A DNA stretch of 64,000 nucleotides from Oryza sativa Japonica Group (GCF_034140825.1 NC_089039.1:23897001-23961000), one strand, 5' to 3'. Positions 1 to 11,808 are shown, numbered from the stretch's first letter. Notes: a model not told the origin generated them from the sequence alone. Numbers and translations: made by a program.

Positions 1-428
1 TACTATTTCTGATCGATTTCATGGATACACAAGTTACTCGGTCGTAGCAAGTAATTAGTCACTGAATTTGTTTTTGTCCGTTCTATGATTCATTCATATA
101 CATGATGCAGAATGTTGAGTACGTCAGTAAGCACTAACACATAGGGATGGGTTAACGTTTGAGATGGGTTATTGTTCCACTGTGATCATCTCACTACTAC
201 TGAACAGAGAATGTCCTGCTCTGCTTCGACACAAGGAGAAAAGCTGATACACATAGAGGAAAGGATGCTTTCTCTGAATTTCCTCGTTTACATTTCTTAA
301 CTTTGAGGCATCCTGGCCAATGGTGCAGTAAAAACAGTTCATTGGAGTGTTCGCTGCTTAATTACTTATTTGGAACGCCAGGCCGTGCTGAGGAAAATAC
401 ATGAATATGCACCCATACGAGTTAACTA
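1..428 (+). other. 3' flank of a lost or off-window F-box family copy
   Basis: No gene seen. Bases about 280-430 resemble 18110-18255, the 3' flank of the deleted plus-strand copy at 17661: both carry a 'ggcatcctg.ccaatggtgcag' block followed by 'gaacgcca.gccgtg'. This suggests that a plus-strand member of the cluster lies, or lay, just left of the window. Confidence 0.45.
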
Positions 429-690
429 GGGCCTGTTTAGTTCCAAAAACATCACATCGAATCTTTGACACATATATGGAGTATTAAATATAGATAAATT
501 AAAAAACTAATTGCACAGTTAGGGGGGAAATCGCGAGACAAATCTTTTGAGCCTAATTAGTCCATGATTAGCCATAAGTGCTACAGTAACCCACATGTGC
601 TAATGATGGATTAATTAGGCTCAAAAGATTCGTCTCGCGGTTTTTAGGCGAGTTATGAAATTAGTTTTTTTATTCGTTTCTGAAAACCCC
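429..690. mobile_element. Tourist-like MITE, 3' end degraded
   Basis: The left end reads GGGCCTGTTTAGTTCC, the usual terminus of rice Tourist/PIF-Harbinger MITEs. The interior has the typical AATTAGGCTCAAAAGATTCG arm (about 612-631), which pairs with an inverted copy near 543-562. The right end fades after 'ccccttccgacatctgg' and lacks the expected mirrored terminus, so the element is truncated or rearranged there and the right boundary is approximate. Confidence 0.65.
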
Positions 691-699
691 TTCCGACAT

Positions 700-1404
700 C
701 TGGTTGATTCATAGTTTTGGAACATCGAAAAGGTTCTCTCTCTTTTCAAGAGAATGTGCAGTCTGACAAAATCACAAAATGTACTGTTAGACAGATGCTA
801 CACGTTAAGAAAAATGCGTGGGGAATGCAGAGATAAGCATCCTCTCCATGATTCTCAAATTTGCCATTCAGGTGTTACTGAAAGCTTCAGATATCATCAG
901 ATAAATACCAACTCTTAACTGTTTAGCCAATTCCACAGCTACTAAATTGTACTCAACATTACATCATGCATATAATATAAGAATAAATCGTGGCACAGAA
1001 AGTAGAATTGGTAGCATCAAAAGTAGTACTGGTACAGTACTACAGTAGTACCTATAGAAGAACAAATAAAACACAAACGATCTGCATCTTTCACATCTAG
1101 CTGAAAAGCCTGAAACTGATTAACTGAAATCAGTCCCCAGAAGCAATTCAGCTTCATTGCAAATCCATTTCAGGCAATGCACACGATTTTATCAGGAAAA
1201 CAAAAGCACGAATAATTGAGCATATAATTTTCACATTACATTATAATCGACTTCAATATAATGCAGCATTAATGCAATCAAAGCCATGGAAACAGATAAT
1301 TTCTGCACTAATGTAATCCATCAGATCGGAGACTAAGCACATCTCAGACAAATCAACAGCAAAGCAAACCTGTACCACGACGATCAAACTCAACACGGGA
1401 AATC
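700..1404 (-). other. Downstream flank of F-box gene A
   Basis: No gene seen. AT-rich DNA 3' of gene A containing blocks that recur, usually 3' of other cluster members, such as 'ctgcatctttcaca.ctagctgaaa' and 'aatgcaatc' with 'catgaac'. These shared flanks show that the duplicated unit is larger than the coding region. Confidence 0.5.
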
Positions 1405-2754
1405 TCAGGGAAGAAACCAAGCCGGCGGTGAGTAGTTCGACGGGGCTTGCTCCGGCAAGAAGTTGTCCACGCGTGGAACCGCCTCCGGCGCCGACGCCAG
1501 CCACCTGCCGCTGTCTCTGCAGGGGTATTGCCGCAGATTTGGATCCCTGAACATTGCCACCTCGCCGTAGAGCCTCCCGTCGTCCAGGAAGTAGACGCCC
1601 TCCTCGAACCCCGGATGCCTCGCCACCTCGTACGATGTCGAGCAGCCTCGTGCGACGAACAGCATGCGGCCTCCCAGCGAGTCCAGCTCCACCCAGTCGT
1701 ACTCGGCGCCATCGTTGTTGGTGGCGGCGAATGCCGTCGATCGCCTCGCCATCTCGAACACCCTGAACTCCGACGTCGTCGTCGGCGACGGCGGCGAGGG
1801 GCGGAGAGGACCAGCGCCAGCAGCGATCCTGGCCACCATGAGGAGGCGCCCGCGGGACTCCACCAGGTAGCGGACAACGGCGACGTCGTCCTCGCCGTAG
1901 TGGCCGCGCCCGCGGCGAGGGAAGCGGCGAATCTCGATGGGGGCTATGTCAAGCTCCTCGTCCTTGAAGTCGTGGAACTCGGATACTCGAAACACGAGGA
2001 GGCCTTCTTCTCCGGTGAGGAAGTAGAAGGCATCGTCGTAGTGTATGAGATCCTCCAGGCCTGATGCCGACCCCGCGTTGCTGGCGTCATCGCCGTTCGC
2101 CACCATCGCGGGCAAGACTCCCATGCGGAAGAACGCGTAGATGGACGGGTTGGTGACGTCGGGGAAGTGGGAGAGGATGGCCGCGCCGATGCAGCGTTGG
2201 TCCTCCGGATGCGACGAGATGGTCGCCGCGAACATGACCACGTCCGTGTCCTTGTCCGGCGGCCGATCGTCGAGGTGGAGGACGTCGGGGATGCCCGAGG
2301 GGAACTCGTCGCGGAGGATCGCGTTCTTGGTTGTCTGGGCGACGGCGAAGAAGAGCCAGCCGCCGGGGTGGGCGCCGAAGCAGCGCGCGTCGCGCGGGAT
2401 GTCCGGAATGTGGAAGCGGTGGGTGGCGCAGCCGCGGAGAGCGCACGAGAAGGAGCGCTCCCCATCTCCCGGGAGGAGGATGTACGGGAGAGGCCTCTCC
2501 TCCGGCGGAGGATGCAGCGGCTTGACGGCGGCGCGCCAGGCGTGGCAGACGCGGGCCATGGTGCGGCGGTCGACGAGGCACGTGAGGCGGTTGTGGACGA
2601 GGCGGAGGGATTCCGCCATGAAATCGCGCGCGGGCGCTACCGCGTCCATGGGAGAGGAGGAGGCGGAGGCGAGGCGTGGAGGTGGCGGTGGCGAGGGTTG
2701 GGCGGCGGAGGAGGTGGTGGAACGCGACGAGGACGCTTCGTCGTTGTGCGCCAT
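1405..2754 (-). CDS. F-box-like/DUF295 protein A
   Basis: Single-exon protein of 449 aa, predicted SCF-type substrate adaptor. Residues 1-35 are a low-complexity Ser/Pro leader starting [10 protein letters not shown], shared with genes E and J. Residues about 44-78 form an F-box-like helix ([20 protein letters not shown]...WR). The rest matches the DUF295/KIB propeller layout: a Pro-Leu-Pro strand near 88, Gly-Gly-Trp-Leu near 131, [11 protein letters not shown] near 361, YFLDDGRLY near 388, and a C-terminal Ser-Pro-Pro-Ala-Trp. The start was chosen because it matches E and J; an in-frame Met lies 59 codons upstream, but that stretch corresponds to leader and promoter in the paralogues. It is the most diverged of the three leader-bearing copies. 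A weak TATA-like GATAAA lies at about 2869. F-box assignment is by motif, and the target is unknown. Confidence 0.85.
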   Translation of the reverse strand: MAHNDEASSSRSTTSSAAQPSPPPPPRLASASSSPMDAVAPARDFMAESLRLVHNRLTCLVDRRTMARVCHAWRAAVKPLHPPPEERPLPYILLPGDGERSFSCALRGCATHRFHIPDIPRDARCFGAHPGGWLFFAVAQTTKNAILRDEFPSGIPDVLHLDDRPPDKDTDVVMFAATISSHPEDQRCIGAAILSHFPDVTNPSIYAFFRMGVLPAMVANGDDASNAGSASGLEDLIHYDDAFYFLTGEEGLLVFRVSEFHDFKDEELDIAPIEIRRFPRRGRGHYGEDDVAVVRYLVESRGRLLMVARIAAGAGPLRPSPPSPTTTSEFRVFEMARRSTAFAATNNDGAEYDWVELDSLGGRMLFVARGCSTSYEVARHPGFEEGVYFLDDGRLYGEVAMFRDPNLRQYPCRDSGRWLASAPEAVPRVDNFLPEQAPSNYSPPAWFLP

Positions 2755-2931
2755 GTTTGAACTTGGCTTCTGGAAGCAGGGGAAGCTTGGGGTGGTTTGG
2801 TTTGGAAGAAGAAGCAGAGAAGGCCAGCCTTTTGCCAGCCGAGCAAGAAGTTGGGCTTGGGCCCAGTTTATCGTGACGGTTTGCTTGGGCCTGAAGTTTT
2901 GATAGCTGCACTTTGTTGAGCATTTCTTCAT

Positions 2932-4298
2932 GGGCCTAAAGAACTTTGGATCTGTATGATGAAGTTAATTGGCCCGTTTATTCTTTCGTAATTATATATG
3001 CCGAGAAATGAATGTTAGCTACAGAGGAATGTTGTGCTGAGGGAATGTTTCATCTCATCATCATCTGAGATCCATGTGTCATGTATGCAGGAGTACTACC
3101 TTTTCATAACATCTCTTCAGTACTTTTCTGGCATTTTTACCATGAACTTCATGATGACTCAATGTAGAATGGTTGGTGTTCATGACTTGGATTGCATTGG
3201 TGGCCGCCGCCTGCTCCACTGCAATGCGGTGTTCTTGTATGAACTTTTCAGGATTAACGCAATTGTCTCCTGGCATGAACGTGCAGAACTATTTTGTACC
3301 ATCAGAGACATCAGACAGATGCTACTACTTTCAGAGAAATCAGAAATGTAATGGGCAACGCTGAGAAAACCATACTCATTGTGTAGCACTTAACTTTTTT
3401 TTCTGAACAGATGAGTAGAACATCCTCTGTTCAGTAGCTGTGATTCAGTGAACAGAGCAACAAAGCACCTATCACATACCTGTATGGCTGTGTTTCAAAA
3501 GATGATGACCACATTGAACAAATAACCATCTCACCTGTTACTAACACTCAACTTTTTACATCATGTACATAGTCCAGGAATAAATTATGTCACAGGAAAA
3601 ATAAATCCAGTGGTAACAATAATAGTAATTGCAGAAGAACAAATAACAGACATATTATTTACTACTACGAGGTAATTAACTTGAGTGAAACACCATGCAA
3701 TTGATCACAAAGCAGCTAGTACTATCAAGAAAGCAAAGAAACGATCAAATTCTTGCAAGATGACGATGTTATCTCAGTATGACAAATTAAGAAGCTGAGT
3801 GTTGAAACTAATTTATAGCATCCACCAAGGATTCAGAATTTCTGACTAGATCTCCTCAGAAATGAATTGAAGCAACTGAAAGAAAGCTGCAGAAACAATT
3901 CCTCTTCATTGAAAATACATTCTATATATGCAGCATGGTGCACTAATGCAATCCAACTCATGAACACCAACTGTTTTCTGCATTCTGTAATCATGAAGTA
4001 TATAATGGTAAACATACCAGAAACTCAGAACGTACTGAAGAGATGTTATGATAGGTGACATAGGTCGATCCTTGCAAGTATACAATGGAACATCACAGAT
4101 TGTACTAACTGGACAATCAACAACAACTGCCATATCTGAAGTTCAGAACTGGCTGAAAGAAAAACCGAAGAAGTTCAGAACTGGAATGAAAACAACAACT
4201 GTTCACTGATCACTGATCAGCACCACAACAACATCACACGGACACGTCGATGTGAGGCAAGCACATCTCATCCAGATCGATCGGCAGAAAGCTCGATC
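2932..4298. other. Spacer between A and B, paralogous flanks
   Basis: No gene seen. About 3030-3400 is upstream DNA of gene A containing the recurrent 'ttcatgacttggattgcatt' block also present near 5830 and 12120. About 3540-4290 is the 3' flank of minus-strand gene B and carries the same block inverted near 3940. Short open frames here are not conserved with the other copies. Confidence 0.5.
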
Positions 4299-5543
4299 TT
4301 ACTGGAGAAACCAAGCCGGCGGTGAGTAGTGGTTCGACGGGCCTTGCTCCGGCAAGAACTTGTCCACGCGGGGAACCTCCCCGGCGGCCGCCAGCCACTT
4401 TCCGCTGTCTGTGCAGGGCCAGCAGGGGCATCGCGGCTCATCGGCGGCGGCGGCGGCAGCCTGATCCACGAACACCGCCGCCTCGCAGTACAGCCTCCCG
4501 TCGTCCAGGAAGTAGACTCCCTCGTTGAACTCGGCGCCCGGATACTTGTTCGCGTCGTACGATCTGGAGCAGCCTCGCGCGACGAACAGCATCCGCCCAC
4601 CCAGCGACTCCAGCTCGTTCCAACCGTATGGTGCCTCGTCGTTGTTGATGGGAGTTTCCAGCGGCGGCTCCACCATCTCGAACACCTTGAACGCCGACGT
4701 CCTTGGCGGCAGTCGGGGAGGATGAGGAACGAGCCTGACGACCATGAGGAGATTCTCGCCGGACTCCACCAGGTAGCGAACAGCGATGGCTCCGCCGTAA
4801 TCTCGCCCACCGCGCGAGAAGCGACGAAACACCATGGGTGCTATCTTCAGATTGCCATCGCCGTCTTCGTAGAACTCTTCTACTTCAAAAACATGGAGGT
4901 GCTCTTGCGCGGTGAGGAAATAGAAGGCTCCCTTGTGGTGTATGACATCCTCCAGAAGTCGCCCAGCAATGGTGTTAGTACAGGTCGTCGCCACTGCAAT
5001 CTGCTTCCCCATGCGCCAGAATGCATGAACGCGTGGACTATACAAGCTGGCCCGGTGAAAGACGATGGCGGCGCCGACGCAGCCCTTGTCCTCCGGTGGC
5101 GAAGAGAGGGTCGCGGCGACCATGACGATGTCCGTGTCGAAGGCTGGTCTCCCCGCGAAGTCCCAGCGGGCGATGTCGGGTAGGTAGAACCGCTGCTCGG
5201 TGCGGAGGCTGAGGAGCGCGTGGCGCTTGATCTGGCCGAAGGCGAGGAAGAGCCAGCCGCCGCCGTACGTGCCGAAGTAGCGCGCGGCGCGCGCGTCGTC
5301 CGGGATGCCGAAGCCGTGCCCGCGGCAGCCGGCAATGGGGCACGAGAAGGAAGGCCCGTCTGCGTCGCGCGGGACGAGGATCCACGGGAGCGGGCTCTCC
5401 GGCGGGTGCTGCTCCCCCTTGACGGCGGCGCGCCAGGTGCGGCATACGCGGGCCATGCGGCGCCGGTCGACGAGGCACGGGAGGCGCTTGTGGACGAGGC
5501 GGAGGACGTCGGCGGTGAGACCGCACCATGAAGCGTCGTCCAT
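4299..5543 (-). CDS. F-box-like/DUF295 protein B
   Basis: Single-exon 414-aa member of the cluster, without the MAHNDEA leader. The start MDDASWCGL is shared in form (Met-Asp-X-X-Trp) with C, D, F, H and I. The F-box-like helix is at residues about 8-42 ([23 protein letters not shown]). Propeller hallmarks follow: [35 protein letters not shown]-type strand ([16 protein letters not shown]), [17 protein letters not shown] and YFLDDGRLY. The C terminus is AWFLQ rather than the usual Leu-Pro. It has an alanine run (AAAAAA) in the variable loop before the CPCWPC segment. Divergent from gene C, with 885 bp between start codons. Likely SCF adaptor; substrate unknown. Confidence 0.87.
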   Translation of the reverse strand: MDDASWCGLTADVLRLVHKRLPCLVDRRRMARVCRTWRAAVKGEQHPPESPLPWILVPRDADGPSFSCPIAGCRGHGFGIPDDARAARYFGTYGGGWLFLAFGQIKRHALLSLRTEQRFYLPDIARWDFAGRPAFDTDIVMVAATLSSPPEDKGCVGAAIVFHRASLYSPRVHAFWRMGKQIAVATTCTNTIAGRLLEDVIHHKGAFYFLTAQEHLHVFEVEEFYEDGDGNLKIAPMVFRRFSRGGRDYGGAIAVRYLVESGENLLMVVRLVPHPPRLPPRTSAFKVFEMVEPPLETPINNDEAPYGWNELESLGGRMLFVARGCSRSYDANKYPGAEFNEGVYFLDDGRLYCEAAVFVDQAAAAAADEPRCPCWPCTDSGKWLAAAGEVPRVDKFLPEQGPSNHYSPPAWFLQ

Positions 5544-5716
5544 TGGAGAGGCGGAGGCGCGGCTTGCCGGTGGCGAGGAGGCGAGGCGGAGGCGCGCTGC
5601 TGTGTGTTGGGGATTGATTGATTCCTCCTCTGCTTCTCGAAGCGGAAGGAGAAAGGGGGGATTTGGTTTGGAAGAAGCAGAGGTGGGTTGCTTGGGCCAC
5701 CAAACGATGTAGGCCT

Positions 5717-5724
5717 TATATATT
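5717..5724 (-). promoter_or_regulatory. TATA box of gene B
   Basis: TATATA core, 175 bp upstream of the gene B ATG, directly flanked by TGGGCC (GGCCCA on the coding strand), a site-II/TCP-type motif seen beside nearly all TATA boxes in this cluster. Confidence 0.6.
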
Positions 5725-6258
5725 GGGCCAATTGGCTTGGGCCACGAGTTAAGAGAAAATGTTATCCACGCCACACAGGAATAATGTTTCATCTGAGATC
5801 CATGTGTGTACCCAATGCAGAATGGCTGGTGTTCATGACTTGGATTGCATTAGTGCACCATCATATTGTGTTGTTAGTAATGCGTTTTCCTCATCATAGA
5901 AGAGTTCTTTGATCAGTTGCATCAAACGGAATTTGCAGTGAAGATCGATGGATTGCTTCTTGAGACTGGTTTCAGTCGCTTCTCTTATCGGGATCCAATT
6001 AGAATCCTCAGTGTATGACACAAATTAGTTTCATAACTAATTCAATCATACTGACATAACACGGTGCATCGGTGTCAGCTAACCAGTCAACATGCTGATG
6101 CCTTGTCTTTGTTCTCCTGACATACTAGTTGTTTTGTGATCAGTTGCATGGGGATAGCTAGATGCAGAATGTGGTCATGAAAAAGTAGACTTTCTACAGT
6201 ACAGCCCATTAATCTGCCTCCAGAGGAAGCTACTTTTGGGCCCCAAGAAAGCTGGCCC
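5725..6258. other. Divergent spacer between B and C
   Basis: No gene seen. Holds upstream regions of B and C, including GGGCCC and TGGCCC elements near 6237-6254 and a degenerate TATA (TACAAAT, about 6259) for C. It includes the family block 'ttcatgacttggattgcatta' near 5829. Confidence 0.5.
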
Positions 6259-6428
6259 TACAAATGAGGCCGAGTCCGATCTCACAGTGGCCCACCCACT
6301 TCTTCCAAACCATTCCACCATCTCCTTCCGTTTCGAGAAGCAGAGGAACCATTCCAAACCATTCCCGCCGCGCGCACACACAGCGCATCGCCTCCTCGCC
6401 ATCGGCAAGCCGCGCCTCCGCCTCTCAG

Positions 6429-7622
6429 ATGGACGCGCTGTGGCGCGACCTCGTCGGCGACGTCCCCCGCCTCGTCCACAAGCGCCTCCCGTGCCTCGTC
6501 GACCGGCGCCGCATGGCCCGAGTCTGCCACGACTGGCGCGTCGCCGTCGCGCCGCAGCCGCAGCCGCCGCCGGGGACGAGGCCGCTCCCGTCGATACTCG
6601 TCCCGCGCGCCGACGACGGGCATTGCTTCGCGTGCGCTCTCGCAGGCTGCGCCACCCACGCCTTCGGCCACCCGCTCCCGGCCGACGCACTCGCCGCGCG
6701 CTACTTCGGCGCCTACGACGGTGGCTGGGTCTTCGTCGCCTTCGGCCAAATCCTGGACTACGCGCTACTCAGCCTCCGCAACGGCACGCGATTCCACTTC
6801 CCCGACACGGGCACGGACATGGTGGCCGCGACCCTCTCTTCGCCACCGGGCGACGAACGCTGCGTCGCCGCCGCCATCAGCCATTCCTGCATGATGAACA
6901 ATCCACGAATCCATGCATTCGGGATCCTGAGGCATCGAGGTGTGGAGGAGGCGACTCATGATCCTGCTGAGTTCTTCACCGGCCATGCTCTGGAGGATGT
7001 CGTACACCACAAGAAAGCCTTCCACTTCCTCACAAGAGAAGAAAACCTCCATGTTTTTTCGGTACCGGACTTCCACGAAGACGACGACGGTAATCTGGTG
7101 ATACCGCCCATGGAGGTTCGCCGATTCTCGCGAGGCGGGCGAGATTACGGCGGATGCTTCGCTGTTCGCTACCTGGTGGAGTCCGGCAAGAGTCTCCTCA
7201 TGGTCGTCAGGCTCCTTCCTCATCCTCCCCTCTTTCCGCCGACGACATGGGCGTTCAAGGTGTTCGAGATGGTGGAGACGCCCATCAACAACGACGGGGC
7301 ACCATACGACTGGAAGGAGCTGGAATCGCTGGGTGGGCGGGTGCTGTTCGTCGCGCGAGGCTGCTCCAGATCGTACGACGCGGGCGACTATCCAGGCGAC
7401 GAGTTCAACGAGGGCATCTACTTCCTGGATGACGGGAGACTCTACGATGAGGCGTTCCAAATCCTGAATCCCTTTGCCCAGTACCGGGAATACCCCTGCA
7501 GAGATCACGGCAAGTGGCTGCCGCCGGTGGCGCCGCCGGCGGCGGTTACCGGCCGCGTGGACAAGTTCTTGCCGGAGCAAGGCCCGTCGCACTACACGCC
7601 GCCGGTTTGGATTCTCCCGTGA
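6429..7622 (+). CDS. F-box-like/DUF295 protein C
   Basis: Single-exon 397-aa protein starting [12 protein letters not shown]. The F-box-like helix is at residues about 8-42 ([22 protein letters not shown]). It then has the Ala-Leu-Ala-Gly-Cys segment, [99 protein letters not shown], and the terminal PPVWILP. It appears to be the closest paralogue of gene F (shared [16 protein letters not shown]). The reading frame is open and all family blocks are present, so it is probably functional. It is convergent with gene D about 3 kb away. Predicted SCF adaptor, substrate unknown. Confidence 0.87.
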   Translation: MDALWRDLVGDVPRLVHKRLPCLVDRRRMARVCHDWRVAVAPQPQPPPGTRPLPSILVPRADDGHCFACALAGCATHAFGHPLPADALAARYFGAYDGGWVFVAFGQILDYALLSLRNGTRFHFPDTGTDMVAATLSSPPGDERCVAAAISHSCMMNNPRIHAFGILRHRGVEEATHDPAEFFTGHALEDVVHHKKAFHFLTREENLHVFSVPDFHEDDDGNLVIPPMEVRRFSRGGRDYGGCFAVRYLVESGKSLLMVVRLLPHPPLFPPTTWAFKVFEMVETPINNDGAPYDWKELESLGGRVLFVARGCSRSYDAGDYPGDEFNEGIYFLDDGRLYDEAFQILNPFAQYREYPCRDHGKWLPPVAPPAAVTGRVDKFLPEQGPSHYTPPVWILP

Positions 7623-8067
7623 GAGACTGCCATGTTCTTGGTTACATTGTCGTGGTACAGGTATTGCTTGCTTGCTGCCGATCTGGCATGGCATTGTGCT
7701 TGGCTTACAGCGAATTCACCGTCTGATTTGATGTGGTGGTTGTTGATTTGTCCAGTTAGTGCAGTCGATGATGTTTTCTCGAGATCCAAGTGTGCTTGCA
7801 ACTGCTTGATCCATCATATCATAACTTCTCCTCAGTACCCTCTGCCATTTTCACCATGTTAGAGTAATGCAGAAATTGTTGGTGCTCATGCATGAATTAG
7901 TGCATCATTATATTGCAATGAACAATGATTCTGTGTGGGGGATTGCATTAGTGCACATGCATGCTTTGGATCGGATTTGCAGTGAAGACGAAACTGCTTG
8001 TGCAGCTTGCTTTCAGTTGCCTCAATTCTCTTCTGAGGATCTAGCCAGAAATTCAGCTTGCTTTTAG
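7623..8067 (+). other. 3' flank of gene C
   Basis: No gene seen. The block 'tgtgcttgcaactgcttgatcca' near 7790 recurs 3' of the deleted copy (about 17908) and, inverted, 3' of genes H and I. The flank ends abruptly where an antisense coding fragment begins at about 8068. Confidence 0.55.
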
Positions 8068-8201
8068 CGCTGCTCGGGGCGGAGGCTGAGGAGCGCGTGG
8101 CGCTCGATCTGGCGGAAGGCGAGGAAGAGCCAGCCGCCGCTGTACGCAGCCGAAGTAGCGCGCCTCGTGCGCGGCGTCCGGGTCTCCGGGATGCCGAAGC
8201 A
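8068..8201 (-). pseudogene. F-box/DUF295 fragment
   Basis: About 44 codons antisense to the plus strand, matching gene B at about 5205-5320 (the LLSLR...[12 protein letters not shown] region, read on the minus strand). No start, F-box or C-terminal blocks. It joins directly to the gene C 3' flank on the left and to an AT-rich stretch on the right, so it is a rearrangement junction rather than a gene. Confidence 0.75.
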
Positions 8202-9376
8202 ATTATTTTTATTAATTTTTTTAAAAAATATTTTTTATGTTTAAAAAATATTATTTTTTTCGCTTTTTATTCGCCAATACTTCTCTGATACCGTATCGCG
8301 CGAGTATCGGCCGTATCCCTGTATCAGATACGTATCCCGTACGGGAATGGCAACAAAATGCCGTATCTGTGCATCATGCAGCTCGGCGCATGAACAGAAT
8401 CAGAAATCGTTTTATCGTTGTTGTTGTTATCCTTTTCCTTTTTCTTACATAAAAAGAATCGGCATAGGCAATTTGGCTTTACACTTGTGCCTAGCGATCT
8501 TGTACTTGTAGGACTATTATAGCTGATCAACCCAGATAGTAGTACTTAACTGTCTAATTATAATCATCCTAACACTAGTAATGAAGCAACCAACCATCTG
8601 AAACAAGTTAACAAATTCGTACCTCCCCGCTAAAATAAAAAAAAAATCGTTCATTAGACAGATCCGGCAACTGCAAGTTCAGAAAATGAATGAGAAATGC
8701 AGATTTAAACAACTCTCCCGTGGATCAATATTTACTCTCATTTTATCTCTCCTGTCGACAAGAGAGCAGATCATTCTCATACCAATACCAGTGCGTTACT
8801 GAAAAAAATTCGATCACTTTAGATCAATAACTATCTTAACCAGTTCCTCTGCTGCTACAATATACTCAATATTCTACATCACACACATAATCTATGAACA
8901 AATTGTGTCACAGAAAAATAGATTCAGTAACATCAATAGTAGTGCCATCGCAAGAGCAGATAACACAGGAAGAGTGGCACAGCTAGTAGCAAGAAAGCAA
9001 AGATAAATGATCTGCATCTTGCACAGCCAGCTGAAACCGATGCTGAAAATATCTCAGTACGAATATTCTGAGAAGCTTGGCATGGCAATTATGAACAAAT
9101 GAAGAAGACTAGCAGTTGAGTTATGAAATATATACAATCCATGTCCCTCAAAACAGAGTCCCATCTTGGACAGTTAACAAGAGACTGAAAGCAGGCTGTA
9201 GAAGCACAATCAATAATTCACCTTCAATGCAAATATATTTCATGCAAAACATGCTTCTATGTGGAAAATTAAGCACTGCTAATTGACCACATTTTCACAT
9301 TGCATTATAACTGACGGCAATACAATGATGCGCTAATGCAATTCATGTCATGAACAGCAAATTTATGACTTCATGT
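8202..9376. other. Spacer and distal 3' flank of D
   Basis: No gene seen. 8202-8450 is an AT-rich stretch with 'cgtatc' repeats, of unknown origin. From about 8560 to 9376 the DNA resembles the 3' flanks of minus-strand family members (the blocks 'gatctgcatcttgcacagc.agctgaaa' and 'tcaccttcaatgcaaa'). Confidence 0.45.
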
Positions 9377-10003
9377 AATTCATCAGATACAACACCTGTT
9401 TTTTGATTGTCCTATGATAAGATATATTTGGAGTGCGGTGCATTTTACCTTTGGCATTCGTCCACTGCTCAATATGTCTCATCTTCTTGGTAGTTGGCTA
9501 AATGGTGTTAATCCTAGGCTAAAATATCGAGTTTTTGTAGGCATAGCGGCGTTGTGCTGGGCGGTGTGGTTGAGTAGAAATGATGTGGTCTTTAATGGAT
9601 CAAATGCTTACTCCTTTTTGCAGGTGATTTTCAGGGGGACATATTGGGCAAGACTTTGATCCTTGTTGCTTAAGGAAGAGGATGGCACTTTGGTGAAAGA
9701 ATACTGCAAAATGTTAGAGATGAGAGTTTTAGAGTTCTACTCCAACTATGGCTGGAACTTCAGAAGGAGAATTCAAGATTAGGTTGGCACTTCGTGTCTG
9801 TTTGATGTGGTGTGCCTGGATGGTGGTTTTACTGTTTTGTTGGTTGTTCTTGACTCTTTTTGTGGTCCAAGTTATTTTGTTTTTGTTACCCATGTAATGG
9901 GTGGAGCTTCAATGCTTATGTCTGAACTTGGTTGGCTGTGTACATCCCGTTGGATGTAGAGGCCGGGTTTTTAACCCATTATCTAAAAAAAAATTCATCA
10001 GAT
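9377..10003 (+). mobile_element. 5'-truncated L1-type LINE
   Basis: Body about 9389-9991, ending in an A-run and flanked by the 12-bp target duplication AATTCATCAGAT (9377-9388 and 9992-10003). The 5' part encodes the tail of a plant LINE reverse-transcriptase protein, the post-zinc-binding segment (LCWAVWLSRNDVVFNG), with a stop soon after; the rest is 3' UTR. It sits inside the 3' flank of gene D. No functional protein remains. Confidence 0.8.
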
Positions 10004-10596
10004 CAGATATCAAATTGCATTCATGTAAATCTGATTTGGAAGCGTTTTCTGCTACGGACTATAGAGTACAACAGCAAGCATACCTGTAATAGCAAGCCTT
10101 AAGAACAATATTAATACTCCTTGTATATGTCATCTCATTGTTAATTATCAGTAAATTCAGAACCTGTTGGAAATTATGAACAGGTGAAAATGACTGCATA
10201 GTATGAAATTTGTAGCACCCGTTGTAAGGATTAACAATGCAAATGCAATTCATCTTCGTTGAAATTCAGTTGATCCAAAGCATGCTTAGATTAGGAAAAA
10301 GCCAAGTGCTGGTGTTAACTAAACGCATTCTCACACTGCAGAATCGACTGTAATACAATGATGCACTAATGCAATTCTGAAAATTAGCAGAAGGTACAGA
10401 AAACATGACCGAGCAATTGCAAGAACGCATGGGCCTCGAAGGCTCGAAATCGAATGAAACATCATAGATTGTAGTTACTGCACAAATCAACAGCCGCCAA
10501 ATCAGCTCACTAATGAAAATAGCAACTGTTAAAACTCGCTCTAAGCTAAGCAGATCTCAACAAGATCGGCAGCAAACATTACCTGTGCCACGACGA
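10004..10596 (-). other. Proximal 3' flank of gene D
   Basis: No gene seen. AT-rich downstream DNA of the minus-strand gene D, containing the family block 'acaatgatgcactaatgcaatt' near 10355. Confidence 0.5.
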
Positions 10597-11808
10597 TCAA
10601 ACTAACATGAGCACGCTCTCAGGGGAGAAGCCAAGCCGGCGGTGAGTAGCTCGACGGGGCTTGCTCCGGCAAGAAGTTGTCCGCCTCCGCCGCCCCCAGC
10701 AGCCACTTGCCGCTGTCTCTGCAGGGGTAGCGCCGTCCGGTGCCATCGAGGAGGACCGTGAACTCGTCGTAGATTCTGTCGTCGTCCAGGAAGTAGACGC
10801 CGGCGCTGAACCCAACCCCGGGTAATCGGCCACATTGTATGATTTTGAGCAGCCTCGCGCGACGAACAGCATCCTCCCACCCAGCGATTGCAGCTCGTTC
10901 CACGCGTACTGGGCCTCGCCGTTGTTGATGGCCAGCTCCACCATCTCGAACACCTTGAACGCCGACGTCCTCGGTGGCATTTGGGGAGGATCAGAGACGA
11001 ACCTGACCACCATCAGGAGATTCTCGCGGGACTCCACCAGGTAGCGAGCAACGTCGCGTCCGTCGTAATCACGCCCATCATGCGGGAAGCTGGGAATCTT
11101 CCTGGGTGGTATATCCAGATAGCCGCGGCGGCCTACTCGGAACTCCGGTACCGCGAAAGCATGGAGGCGCTCTTGCGCGGTGAGGAAATAGAAGGCTTCC
11201 TTGTGGTGTATGACATCCTCCAGAAATGGTCCGAAGACGCCCTCGCTAGCAGTCGGCATCACCGCGACCTGACGCCGCATGTACCAGAACGCGTGCATGC
11301 GTGCACCATTCATCCCGGGCCAGTACGAGCTGATGGCGGCGCCGATGCAGTGCTCGTCTTCCGGCGGCGAGGAGAGGGTCGCGGCTATCATGACCATGTC
11401 CCTGATGATGCTAGGATTCAGGTCGAGGCAGACGATTCCGGGGATGCTGATGCAGTACTTGGTGCGGAGGTTGAGGAGGCCGTGCCGGCCGTGGCCGCGG
11501 GTGTTGCCGAAGTCGAGGAAGAGCCAGCCGCCGCTGTACGTGCCGAAGTAGCGTGCTTCGCGCGCGTAGTCCGGGACGCCGAAGTCGTGTCTGCGGCAGC
11601 CGCCGACGGCGCACGAGAAGGTAGGGCCGCCGGAGCTCGGCACGAGGATCCACGGGAGCGGGCGCTGCTGCGGCGGCGCCGGCGCCGCGACGGCCGCGCG
11701 CCAGGACTTGCAGGCTCGGCGCATGTTGCGCCGGTCGACGAGGCACGGGAGGCGCTTGTGGACGAGGCGGAGGACGTCGGCGTTGAGGTCGCACCATCGC
11801 GCGTCCAT
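10597..11808 (-). CDS. F-box-like/DUF295 protein D, tail frameshifted
   Basis: Reads as 403 aa from [12 protein letters not shown]. The F-box-like helix is at about residues 8-42, with variant residues NMRRAC..W in place of RMARVC..W. Propeller blocks are intact through [22 protein letters not shown], near residue 328. There, around 10814-10822, one base is missing relative to E, H and J, so the last ~73 residues leave the family frame. The expected tail ([13 protein letters not shown]...[10 protein letters not shown]...SPPAWLLP) is still open in the next frame and would stop at 10619. The damage therefore looks recent. The product, if made, has an arginine/serine-rich foreign C terminus. The promoter resembles gene B's. 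Confidence 0.7.
   Translation of the reverse strand: MDARWCDLNADVLRLVHKRLPCLVDRRNMRRACKSWRAAVAAPAPPQQRPLPWILVPSSGGPTFSCAVGGCRRHDFGVPDYAREARYFGTYSGGWLFLDFGNTRGHGRHGLLNLRTKYCISIPGIVCLDLNPSIIRDMVMIAATLSSPPEDEHCIGAAISSYWPGMNGARMHAFWYMRRQVAVMPTASEGVFGPFLEDVIHHKEAFYFLTAQERLHAFAVPEFRVGRRGYLDIPPRKIPSFPHDGRDYDGRDVARYLVESRENLLMVVRFVSDPPQMPPRTSAFKVFEMVELAINNGEAQYAWNELQSLGGRMLFVARGCSKSYNVADYPGLGSAPASTSWTTTESTTSSRSSSMAPDGATPAETAASGCWGRRRRTTSCRSKPRRATHRRLGFSPESVLMLV

Noticed and set aside
2755-2931. N-terminal extension of gene A (and similar ones in B, C, E, J) from upstream in-frame Met codons
   Set aside because: The extra segments correspond to leader or promoter DNA in the paralogues, include the TATA region in places, and lack conserved protein sequence beyond nucleotide similarity.
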